From Pseudomonadota bacterium (GTDB lineage: Bacteria; Pseudomonadota; Alphaproteobacteria; Rhizobiales; Hyphomicrobiaceae), in the NCBI GenBank assembly GCA_023412745.1, contig JAEZBZ010000033.1, positions 1 through 42,477 on the forward strand: a DNA stretch of 42,477 nt, read 5' to 3'. The notes below the pieces were generated by a model. That model ran no database searches and was not told the DNA's origin. It saw only the letters and a program-made list of their open reading frames with translations. Position numbers and translations under genes: made by a program. Shown here one piece after another: positions 33,231 through 40,143 of this stretch (its first letter is position 1; each line of letters opens with the position of its first letter).

Positions 33231-34102
33231 TCGAACTTCTCTATGCGATCGCCGAGCAGGCCGCGCGGGCGCAGCAGGAGCACGAGGATCATCAGCACGT
33301 ACATCGAGGCTTCACCAGCCGGCGGCAGGAAGTGAATCGTCACGCCACGCACAACGCCCACGAGGATCGCGGCGAGCACGACACCCCAGAAGCTCCCTAG
33401 ACCGCCGATGACGACGACCACGAACGCGGCCGTGATGATCTCGGCGCCCATGGCGGGATGTACGATGGTGATCGGCGCAAAGAGCGCGCCGCCAAGCGCC
33501 GCTGTGCCGACACCCAGCACGACGATCGTCGTCATGTAGGGTTGCAGGCGGATGCCGAGTGCCGCCACCATGTCCGGCCGCTGGATCCCGGCCCGGACGA
33601 CACGGCCGAACGACGTCTTATTCAACAGCAGCCAGATCGCGGCGAGCACCAGAACCACGATGCCGAGCAGCACCAGCCGATAGCGCGAGAACAGGAAGTC
33701 CCCGATGATGATCGCGCCTTTGAGTTCCTGAGGAATTGATGCCGGCAGGGGGGCTGCGCCCCACACGATGCGGATTGCCTGCTCGGCGACCATCGCCAGA
33801 CCGAAAGTCACGAGAAGGCTCAGAATGGGATCGGCAGTATAAAATCTCCGTAGCAGAAAGCGCTCAAAGAGTACGCCGAGGGCGCCAACCACGATCGGCG
33901 AGAGGGCAACGGCGGAGACGAAGCCCAGGCGTTTGCCGATCTCGAGCGAGATGTAGGCGCCGAGCGCGTAGAAAGCGCCATGTGCGAGATTGACCACGCC
34001 GCCGACGCTGAAGATGAGTGACAGACCAAGCGCAATCAGGAGGTAGTAGCCTCCGAGCACTAGGCCGTTCACCACCTGCTCCAGCAGAAACATCAATTGC
34101 AT
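33227..34102 (-). CDS. branched-chain-type ABC transporter permease LivH-like
   Basis: 291 residues from the ATG at 34102; the open frame upstream of it lies in the intercistronic hairpin region. It shows the LivH pattern LEQVVNGLVLGGYYLLIALGLS and a GGVVNLAHGAFYALGAY motif, with about eight membrane helices. It pairs with the LivM part of the fused protein. Its stop overlaps the start of that gene by four bases, so the two are translationally coupled. Confidence 0.93.
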   Translation of the reverse strand: MQLMFLLEQVVNGLVLGGYYLLIALGLSLIFSVGGVVNLAHGAFYALGAYISLEIGKRLGFVSAVALSPIVVGALGVLFERFLLRRFYTADPILSLLVTFGLAMVAEQAIRIVWGAAPLPASIPQELKGAIIIGDFLFSRYRLVLLGIVVLVLAAIWLLLNKTSFGRVVRAGIQRPDMVAALGIRLQPYMTTIVVLGVGTAALGGALFAPITIVHPAMGAEIITAAFVVVVIGGLGSFWGVVLAAILVGVVRGVTIHFLPPAGEASMYVLMILVLLLRPRGLLGDRIEKFE

Positions 34103-34170
34103 GGGTGGATCAGTTCCGCGCGAGGCTGGAGTGCGAGCTGAAAGCCCAAGTGGATGCCAGAAAAGTGAGC

Positions 34171-34184
34171 GCGGGTTTTCCCGC
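34171..34184 (-). other. stem-loop between liv binding protein and permease genes
   Basis: GCGGG-TTTT-CCCGC forms a compact five-base stem in the 93-base gap after the binding-protein gene, 12 bases beyond its stop codon. Like the hairpin at 26617 it lies after a binding-protein gene and may protect the highly expressed upstream transcript. Confidence 0.5.
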
Positions 34185-34195
34185 ACCCACTGTGA

Positions 34196-35434
34196 CTACA
34201 TGCTGCATTCGCTCTGTTCTTTGGTCGGAGCGAGCACCTCGAGCGACTGATCCGCTGCAGGCACGGCGGCGCCGAGCTGCAGGAAGTCCCATTTGTCTTT
34301 CGCCTGATTTTTCTGTTTGACGGTGAAGGGATAGGCTTCCTGCATCAACTGGTGATCCCACGACCGGAAGTAGCCCTTGCGCGCCTTCAGAAGGTCGAAC
34401 TGCGGCTGCTTTTCGAAATAGGCGATCAGCGCATCGGTTTCCGTCGACTTGGTCTCGGTCATGGCCTGCGCCATGATCTTCAGTGTCACGTACTCGATCC
34501 AGGCGTGGTTCTCCGGCGGCTTGCCGTGCTTTTTCGTGAAGTCCGCCACGAATGTCTTTGAACCCGGCACGTCAAGGTCATGGTGCCAGACCGTCGGCCA
34601 GATGCCGCTCAAGTTGCCTTCACCTGCGGCCCATGCATCCGCCGTATTGAGGTTGAAGCCCGCAATGGGGAAGGGCAGGCCGAACTCGGCATACTGCTTG
34701 ACGAAGTTCGTCACCTGATTGCCGCCGAGATTGGTCGAGACGAGATCGGGATTCGCCTGCCGGATCTTGAGCAAATACGGGCTGAAATCCGTCGCATCGG
34801 TTGCGACGAGCTCGTCGCCAACCTGGGTGCCGCCGTTAGCGGTGAAGAAGTTTTTCGCAGCTTTTGCGAGGTCATGGCCGAAGAGGTAGTCGGACGTGAG
34901 GCTGAAAATGCGTTTGCCTTTGACAAGACCCTCGCGTGCCAGCGCCTGTCCGGCTGCGTTGACCATCACGGTCACCGGAATGTCGACGTGGAACGTGTAG
35001 CGGTTACAGTCCTTGCCGCGCAGCACATCCGAGCGTGCCCCGATGCTCATAAACAGGCACTTGTTGCGCGCTGCGACCTGCATGATCGTCTTCGCCGAGG
35101 CCGAGTTGATCTCACCCAGCAGCATGGCCGCGCCGTTCTGCTCGATCATCCGCTGCGCCTTGGTAGACGCCGTGGCCGGATTGACAGAGTCCTCCGACAT
35201 CACCTCGAGCGGGCGCCCGAGCACGCCGCCGGCCTTGTTGATCTCCTCCTCCGCCATCTTGATGCCGAGCTGAGCATAGGTGCCGAGCGCGCCGAGGAAG
35301 CCGGTAAGCGGCGTGAGGTGCCCGATCTTGATGACGTTCGCCTGGGCCCGCCCGATAGCGGGAAATCCGATCACCGATCCTCCTGCGAAGGCGGCGCCGG
35401 TCATCAACACCTGCCGACGGTCAACGCGAGTCAT
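34196..35434 (-). CDS. branched-chain-type ABC transporter substrate-binding protein, Tat signal
   Basis: 412 residues from ATG 35434; the 16 open codons upstream include the ribosome-binding region and do not look coding. The N-terminus is a twin-arginine signal (DRRQVLMTGAAFAGGSVIG, cleavage after GRAQA). The mature part has IKIGHLTPLTGFLGALG and SVNPATASTKAQRMIEQ, typical of LivJ-like type I binding proteins. It is the first gene of the liv operon. Relatives bind branched-chain amino acids, amides, urea or aromatic acids; the neighbouring aromatic ring-cleavage operon makes an aromatic ligand possible but unproven. Confidence 0.92.
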   Translation of the reverse strand: MTRVDRRQVLMTGAAFAGGSVIGFPAIGRAQANVIKIGHLTPLTGFLGALGTYAQLGIKMAEEEINKAGGVLGRPLEVMSEDSVNPATASTKAQRMIEQNGAAMLLGEINSASAKTIMQVAARNKCLFMSIGARSDVLRGKDCNRYTFHVDIPVTVMVNAAGQALAREGLVKGKRIFSLTSDYLFGHDLAKAAKNFFTANGGTQVGDELVATDATDFSPYLLKIRQANPDLVSTNLGGNQVTNFVKQYAEFGLPFPIAGFNLNTADAWAAGEGNLSGIWPTVWHHDLDVPGSKTFVADFTKKHGKPPENHAWIEYVTLKIMAQAMTETKSTETDALIAYFEKQPQFDLLKARKGYFRSWDHQLMQEAYPFTVKQKNQAKDKWDFLQLGAAVPAADQSLEVLAPTKEQSECSM

Positions 35435-35546
35435 CGTTGAAATATCCTCCCAATGGGCTGCTCTCTGCGGAGCGCCTTCCACCCTTTTTGCTCATTCAGC
35501 ATCGTGAGAGGTGGTTTCTTATTTTGGCAGAATAGTTTCTTAGCGC

Positions 35547-35559
35547 TGACAGTCTGTCA
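35547..35559. promoter_or_regulatory. perfect palindrome TGACAGTCTGTCA, possible operator
   Basis: Six-base arms around a single T lie 113 bases upstream of the liv binding-protein start. This is the usual form of a TetR- or GntR-type operator. No regulator gene is adjacent in the window, and the match to any named protein is unknown. Confidence 0.5.
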
Positions 35560-35649
35560 ACGTCAAATCGGCGGCTGGCGAGGCAGGGCAACTGCCCCCA
35601 AGAGCATGTTTCCCCTCACGATCGTCCGCCAATACTTTCAAGCTGGTCG

Positions 35650-35793
35650 ATGTGTGCGGATGAACGAAAGTCGAAAGCCTCTGACAAAGCTCAAAGTCCT
35701 CTCGTGGCTGCGCATGAAGCAGCTGTCGCCAAACGCAACGCCGGTCTGCTGCAACTGCGCGACATCCTGAATCAGCTCGAAACGGACGGTTGA
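35650..35793 (+). CDS. possible 47-residue small protein or gene remnant
   Basis: ATG at 35650 to TGA at 35791. The product is charged and largely helical (SPLVAAHEAAVAKRN, LLQLRDILNQLETDG), which looks more like protein than random sequence. There is no convincing ribosome-binding site. It may be a small protein or the C-terminal end of a lost gene. I do not recognise it. Confidence 0.25.
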   Translation: MCADERKSKASDKAQSPLVAAHEAAVAKRNAGLLQLRDILNQLETDG

Positions 35794-36042
35794 ACAATCC
35801 CTCCGTTGGCCGCCAAATATGCCACAGTATAAATTGGCTGCCGAACTGTGAGAAATAGCTTCGTCCCCAACACGCTTCATAAGCGAGGCTGCTGGGGGCA
35901 ATGCATCGGATGGCGACACCGACAGGCTCAACGGTGCGCCCTTCCGGCGCTGCGTTTGGGGCGCTTGCCCGCAGCACACCCGACATCGGTAAATATGACG
36001 AACCATGTGATTTTGATTCATGAATGGTGAGGAGGAGAGGCC

Positions 36043-36747
36043 ATGAAGCTTGCAGGCAAGAAAGTCGTTGTCGTCGGTGGTTCCTCGGGTATCGGCCTCG
36101 CCACTGCCGCAATGGCGAAGGCCGATGGCGCCGAGGTCATCATTGCTGCACGCGCGCCCGATCGCCTCGCGGCGGCTGCGAAATCGATCGGCGCAACCGC
36201 CATCCCCACAGACGTCACGAGCGATGACAGTGTAAATGGCTTGTTCAAGGCGTGCGGTCCAATCGATCACGTGGTCGTAACTGCCGCGCAGTTGCGCACC
36301 GGTCCTTTCAAGACGGTGCCGATGGCCGACGTGCGCGCAACAATGGAAGGTAAATTCTGGGGAGCTTGGCGGGTCGCCCGTGCCGCCGAGATCCATGCGG
36401 GCGGCTCGCTGACACTCGTGTCCGGCTTTCTGAGTGTCCGGCCCAGGCCTGCAGCAGCGATTGTAGGCGCAGCAAACGGAGCATTGGAATCGCTGGCGCG
36501 CAGCCTTGCGCTTGAACTCGCCCCCGTGCGCGTCAATGCTGTCTCGCCGGGCATCATCGATACACCGATCCGCGCTGCAATGCCGGAAGCTCAGCGCCTC
36601 GACATGCTTGCCAAAATTGCCTCCGGCCTCCCCGTCGGACGTGTCGGCCTTGGCGACGACATCGCTCAGCAGATCCTCTTGTTCATGACCAACGGTTTTG
36701 CCACTGGCTCCATCGTCTACATCGACGGCGGCGCACTGATTGTTTAA
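36043..36747 (+). CDS. SDR-fold protein lacking the YxxxK catalytic pair
   Basis: 234 residues with GAGGAGAGG before the ATG. The cofactor motif GGSSGIG (12-18), NVD-type DVTS, and the VNAVSPGIIDTPIR segment after the active site show a classical SDR fold. The Ser is kept (Ser127 in LVSGFL), but the active-site Tyr and Lys positions read Val141 and Asn145 (VGAANGALE where YxAxKAALE is usual). The protein probably binds NAD(P) but cannot use the normal proton relay. It stands alone between the liv operon and the converging aromatic operon. It may be a sensor or structural homologue, or use other chemistry. Confidence 0.85.
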   Translation: MKLAGKKVVVVGGSSGIGLATAAMAKADGAEVIIAARAPDRLAAAAKSIGATAIPTDVTSDDSVNGLFKACGPIDHVVVTAAQLRTGPFKTVPMADVRATMEGKFWGAWRVARAAEIHAGGSLTLVSGFLSVRPRPAAAIVGAANGALESLARSLALELAPVRVNAVSPGIIDTPIRAAMPEAQRLDMLAKIASGLPVGRVGLGDDIAQQILLFMTNGFATGSIVYIDGGALIV

Positions 36748-36902
36748 GCGTGCGCTGGATGGGGGTCGGATCGGGAGCATACGCTGTGATTGCGGCTTCT
36801 GTGACGCGATATGTCTCCCCATTTCCCTCCCCCATTTCAGCCACGACCAATTCCAGAGAGTCGCCTGTCGATCGATCGAATGATGAGGAGATGCGCGGGG
36901 CA

Positions 36903-37592
36903 TCAGGCTGGCTCTAGACCGTAACGCGCGAGGGCGGCGCGTGAGCGCTCCGAGGTCAGCGCGCGGATCAGGTCGTCAGCAGAATTTGCTCGCATCGACG
37001 ACACGATCCGACCAGCCGCGAATTCGGTCAACGGCACCAGCGAGGGCGGCAAACATCCGACCACGTCGATGCCGGGCTCGCTGAGGAGTTCGCTCAATTG
37101 CTGGAATCCCGCATCGACCTCGCCGGATGCGATCATCCGTGCAACCGGCACGCCGGGGGGAGCTTCCTGCAGACGCACCGTTGTTGGCGAAGTGCTCTCT
37201 CCCGTTGCGGTGAGTTTGCGGATGAGAGAGCCGCTCGGACCGCTGGAGACGCCAACCGCGCGGGCCGTTAGAAGAAGCTGCTGGAGCGATAACTCGTCAC
37301 ACGTAGCCGGCCGCGGTGCGCCCGCACGCACCGCAAGTGCTGTGGCCGAGCGGGCGAAAACGGCGACGCTTTCTTCAACCACAAAGCCTTCTCTGACCAG
37401 TTTCAGCAGCGCGTCCTTCGCCAGCACAGCGACATCGAAGGGCTCGCCGGCTCTGACGCGCTTTGCCACCTCCACACCGCCGATCGACGTCACCTCCACG
37501 CCCCAGCCGGTCGACGCCGCGAAGTCGGCGGCGATCTCGGCGAGGCTGCGCCGGGTCGCCATGGAAGAAACGATGGTGAGGGCCTGCGTCAT
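36903..37592 (-). CDS. ModA-like type 2 substrate-binding domain protein without signal peptide
   Basis: 229 residues from ATG 37592. It opens directly with the first beta-strand (LTIVSSMATRRSLAEIAADF), as in molybdate-binding ModA, and has GEPFDVAVLAKDAL and GVSSGPSGSLIRKL. No signal peptide or lipobox precedes the domain, so it should stay in the cytoplasm. No modB or modC is nearby. It is the last gene of the ring-cleavage operon (14 bases after the dioxygenase), which suggests a role with pathway intermediates, as a binding protein or an unrecognised enzyme, and not in metal uptake. Confidence 0.75.
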   Translation of the reverse strand: MTQALTIVSSMATRRSLAEIAADFAASTGWGVEVTSIGGVEVAKRVRAGEPFDVAVLAKDALLKLVREGFVVEESVAVFARSATALAVRAGAPRPATCDELSLQQLLLTARAVGVSSGPSGSLIRKLTATGESTSPTTVRLQEAPPGVPVARMIASGEVDAGFQQLSELLSEPGIDVVGCLPPSLVPLTEFAAGRIVSSMRANSADDLIRALTSERSRAALARYGLEPA

Positions 37593-37606
37593 GCCGTCGT
37601 GCGTTC

Positions 37607-38575
37607 TCAGCCCCCCGGGACTTTCACCGGTGGCGTGCCGTGGGTGTGGAACGTTTCGATCGTCTTGAGGCCCCAGGCTTGGCCCTTCTTGCGGTCCGCC
37701 TCGGTCCACACAACGGTTTGCCAATCGGGCTGCAGGATCAGGCGTGCGCCAGTATTGGCGAGCTCGACCCGATTGCCGGCCGGCTCCCAGACGTAAAGGA
37801 AAAACGTGCCCTGTATCGCGTGCTTGTGTGGCCCGGTCTCGATGTGCACGCCGTTTTCCAGGAAGATGTCGGCGGCCCGGAGGATGTCCTCGCGCTGGTC
37901 GGTTGCATACGTGACGTGATGTAGGCGGCCGTGACCGCGACCGTGCTCCTCGGCGCAGGCGAGATCATAAGTCTTGTTGTTGACGGTGAACCAGCAGCCG
38001 CCGAGCCGGCCGTTGTCGAGCAGGATCATCTCGGTCACCCGCGAGCCCAGGCACATCTCCATGAAACGACGAAACTCGGCCACGTCCTCTGCCAGAAGGT
38101 TCAGGTGATCGATGCGGCGCGGAGAGGCGCCTGTGTGATGGAAGCGGCTCGCGTTATTCTTGAGCGCCGGCCGGTCGGAGGCATGCGGCTCGTAGCGAAC
38201 CGTATCCCAGTAGATCTCGAACACGTGCCCGAATGGATCCTCGAACCTGTAGGCTCGGCCATGTCCCATGTCGCCGTCGATCCAGCCGTGGACCTTGAAT
38301 CCGCTCGCGGCAATCGCGGCGACGCGGCGATCGAGCGCCTGTGCCGACGAGCCACGATAGCCGATGTGGCCGACGCCGGTGGTGTGGTGGCGCGTGAGTT
38401 TAAGCGAGTGAAATTCGTAGTCGTCCCACGCCCGCAGGTAAGCGCTGCCGGCGTCCTGGCCGGAGAGCTTAAGTCCAAAAACGCGAGTGAAGAAGTCGAG
38501 GCTCTCCTCGAACTTGTCAGTGTAGACCTCGACGTGGCCGAGGTGAGCGACATCGAAGCACGGCTCGGTGGTCAT
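37607..38575 (-). CDS. type I extradiol dioxygenase, VOC superfamily (catechol 2,3-dioxygenase-like)
   Basis: 322 residues with two tandem VOC modules (about 8-125 and 153-275). The second module keeps the iron ligands His157 (IDHLNL), His220 (LHHVTY) and Glu271 (NRVEL) at spacings close to BphC. It should open a catechol-type ring next to the hydroxyls with O2. Its start overlaps the stop of the aldolase gene (ATGA). The neighbours are lower-pathway enzymes of gallate/protocatechuate 4,5-cleavage, which normally goes with LigAB/GalA-type (type II) dioxygenases, so this combination is unusual. Confidence 0.88.
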   Translation of the reverse strand: MTTEPCFDVAHLGHVEVYTDKFEESLDFFTRVFGLKLSGQDAGSAYLRAWDDYEFHSLKLTRHHTTGVGHIGYRGSSAQALDRRVAAIAASGFKVHGWIDGDMGHGRAYRFEDPFGHVFEIYWDTVRYEPHASDRPALKNNASRFHHTGASPRRIDHLNLLAEDVAEFRRFMEMCLGSRVTEMILLDNGRLGGCWFTVNNKTYDLACAEEHGRGHGRLHHVTYATDQREDILRAADIFLENGVHIETGPHKHAIQGTFFLYVWEPAGNRVELANTGARLILQPDWQTVVWTEADRKKGQAWGLKTIETFHTHGTPPVKVPGG

Positions 38576-39276
38576 GGTTCAAGTTCGTCCAAGGTGTCGA
38601 CATAGCGCAGACCGGATTTCGCCAGCGGCTCGCGCATTGCGTACATGTCGAGACCGAGCTCGCCGGCGGCGAGACGGGCCCGCTTGTCTTCCTCGTTCGC
38701 GGTGCGCTTGTCGGCGGCGGCTCGCACGCTGGCCGCTTCAGCGCGGGGGATGACTACGATGCCATCATCGTCGGCGACGATCACGTCTCCGGGATCGACG
38801 GCGGCGCCCGCACACACGACTGGCACGTTGACCGAGCCGAGGGTCGCCTTGACGGTGCCCTTGGCCGAGATCGCGCGCGACCAGACAGGAAAGCCCATTT
38901 CTCTCAGCGTCGCTGCATCCCTGCAGCCCGCATCGATGACGAGGCCGATGCCACCGCGGGCCTTGAGCGAGGTCGCGAGCAGATCGCCGAACATCCCATC
39001 GGTATTGTCAGCGGTCACGCCAACGACCAGAACGTCACCAGCCTGCACCTGCTCGATGGCCACATGCAGCATCCAGTTGTCGCCGGGTTGGGCGAGGACG
39101 GTGACGGCGCTGCCGGCGATTCTAGCGCCAGGCCACACCGGTCGCATGTGTGTTTTCATCAGGCCGAGACGGCCGTAGGCCTCGTGCACGGTGGATACGC
39201 CGTGGCGGCCCAATGCTGCGATGGTGCCGCTGTCGGCGCGATCGACATTGCGTACGACGACTCCGAGCTTGGTCAC
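38572..39276 (-). CDS. RraA-like aldolase (4-carboxy-4-hydroxy-2-oxoadipate / HMG aldolase type)
   Basis: 234 residues from a GTG at 39276 that overlaps the stop of the upstream gene. It shows HGVSTVHEAYGRLGLM, the DLLATSLKARGGIGLVID stretch and the substrate Arg/metal Asp pair in DAGCRDAATLREMG. DPGDVIVADDDGIVVIP is typical of ProA/GalC/LigK-type class II aldolases and of RraA. In aromatic pathways this enzyme splits 4-carboxy-4-hydroxy-2-oxoadipate to pyruvate and oxaloacetate. It lies between a GalB-like hydratase and a ring-cleavage dioxygenase with overlapping stops and starts, so the catabolic role is favoured over RNase E inhibition. Confidence 0.86.
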   Translation of the reverse strand: MTKLGVVVRNVDRADSGTIAALGRHGVSTVHEAYGRLGLMKTHMRPVWPGARIAGSAVTVLAQPGDNWMLHVAIEQVQAGDVLVVGVTADNTDGMFGDLLATSLKARGGIGLVIDAGCRDAATLREMGFPVWSRAISAKGTVKATLGSVNVPVVCAGAAVDPGDVIVADDDGIVVIPRAEAASVRAAADKRTANEEDKRARLAAGELGLDMYAMREPLAKSGLRYVDTLDELEP

Positions 39277-39998
39277 CCCAGTACCTCCAGCGCTTCGGGG
39301 AACATGCGCTGGTAAGCCTCGCCGTAGGTCATCGGCTTGCCGGTGTTGCGCCCACCCTGGACACCGCGATTGAGAGCGACGCGCTCGTAGTACGCCCATA
39401 AGTGTTTTTGCGCGCCGAGCACCTGGAACGCCTTGAATTTCGTCTCCCACACCTCGTCGATGTTCAGGATTACCTGTGGCTTGAAATTGCACTGCTCGGG
39501 CTGGTGGGGCTCGAACAGGAATACGGGTGCCGCAGAGTACGTCGTGTAGCTCTCCGGCTTGTGTCCCATCGCTTGCGCGATCACACGCGCCTCCTGCGCG
39601 AAATGCGCGGCGGTCGGATGGTCAAAATTGTAGGGATCCTCGAGCGCGTGGGTCAGAACGAATGCCGGATTGAGCTCACGGAAGATGTCGATGGTGCGCT
39701 CGAGCATGGCCTCCGTCGGCCGCAAGGGATAGTCTCCGCAGTCGAAGAACTCGATCTCGGCGCCTAGAATTGCCGCCGCGCGTTCGGCTTCGTCGCGGCG
39801 GCCGGCCTTTACCTCGGCCATCGTGATCCCGCGCTGCTTCCAGGCGAACTGGCTCTCACCGCGCTCGCCGAAGGAAAGGCAGACAATCTTCACGCGATAG
39901 CCGCGATGCGCGTGCAGTGCGATGGCGCCGCCAGCCCGCCAGACGAAATCGCCGGGATGGGCAGTGATCACAAGGCCGGATTTCGCGGCTGGACTCAT
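39273..39998 (-). CDS. PIG-L/LmbE-family hydrolase, GalB-like 4-oxalomesaconate hydratase candidate
   Basis: 241 residues from ATG 39998. The N-terminal zinc motif reads ITAHPGDFVWRAGGAIA (H14, D17), where ordinary LmbE deacetylases have HPDD. Further motifs are CLSFGERGES, FFDCGDYPL, THALEDPYNFDHPTAAH and PVFLFEPHQPEQC. GalB, 4-oxalomesaconate hydratase of gallate degradation, belongs to this family and, from memory, has a similar H-x-x-DFVWRAGG motif; this and the adjacent CHA-type aldolase are the basis for the call. It is the first gene of the four-gene operon, divergent from the LysR regulator. Confidence 0.78.
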   Translation of the reverse strand: MSPAAKSGLVITAHPGDFVWRAGGAIALHAHRGYRVKIVCLSFGERGESQFAWKQRGITMAEVKAGRRDEAERAAAILGAEIEFFDCGDYPLRPTEAMLERTIDIFRELNPAFVLTHALEDPYNFDHPTAAHFAQEARVIAQAMGHKPESYTTYSAAPVFLFEPHQPEQCNFKPQVILNIDEVWETKFKAFQVLGAQKHLWAYYERVALNRGVQGGRNTGKPMTYGEAYQRMFPEALEVLG

Positions 39999-40072
39999 GG
40001 GCAGGCTCCGTGTCGTGCAGGATGGACCATGGCGCCAGCGTGCGCGTAGTGCCATTTCAAAGCCGAAGCGGT

Positions 40073-40093
40073 CCTATAAGAATGTACTATAGG
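40073..40093. promoter_or_regulatory. LysR-type recognition site between divergent operons
   Basis: A perfect inverted repeat CCTATA-N9-TATAGG, which also reads AT-N11-AT, the form expected for a LysR box. It lies 75 bases before the ring-cleavage operon start and 51 before the LysR gene, in a position suited to activation of the operon and self-repression. Confidence 0.75.
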
Positions 40094-40143
40094 CTGTCAG
40101 TGCCGCATGTTGGGGTCGTTAGCGGCATATCTGGTGAGGGTTC

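Larger units (their letters stand above)
35435..36042. other. 608-base divergent intergenic region
   Basis: It lies between the liv operon (leftward) and an SDR gene (rightward). It holds the palindrome at 35547 and a possible 47-residue reading frame at 35650, described separately. The remaining 250 bases before the SDR show a good GAGGAGAGG ribosome-binding site at the end and nothing else I can name. Confidence 0.6.

Noticed and set aside
36748..36902. Terminator between the converging SDR and ModA-like genes
   Set aside because: No convincing hairpin with a T run was found in the 155 bases.
35638..36903. A 421-codon open frame on the minus strand
   Set aside because: It runs antisense to the SDR gene, has no family motif and low-quality composition; the plus-strand SDR has clear motifs and a strong ribosome-binding site.
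40073..40093. Seventh copy of the GTATRC tandem operator
   Set aside because: The sequence is a CCTATA inverted repeat with different spacing and core; it fits a LysR box instead.
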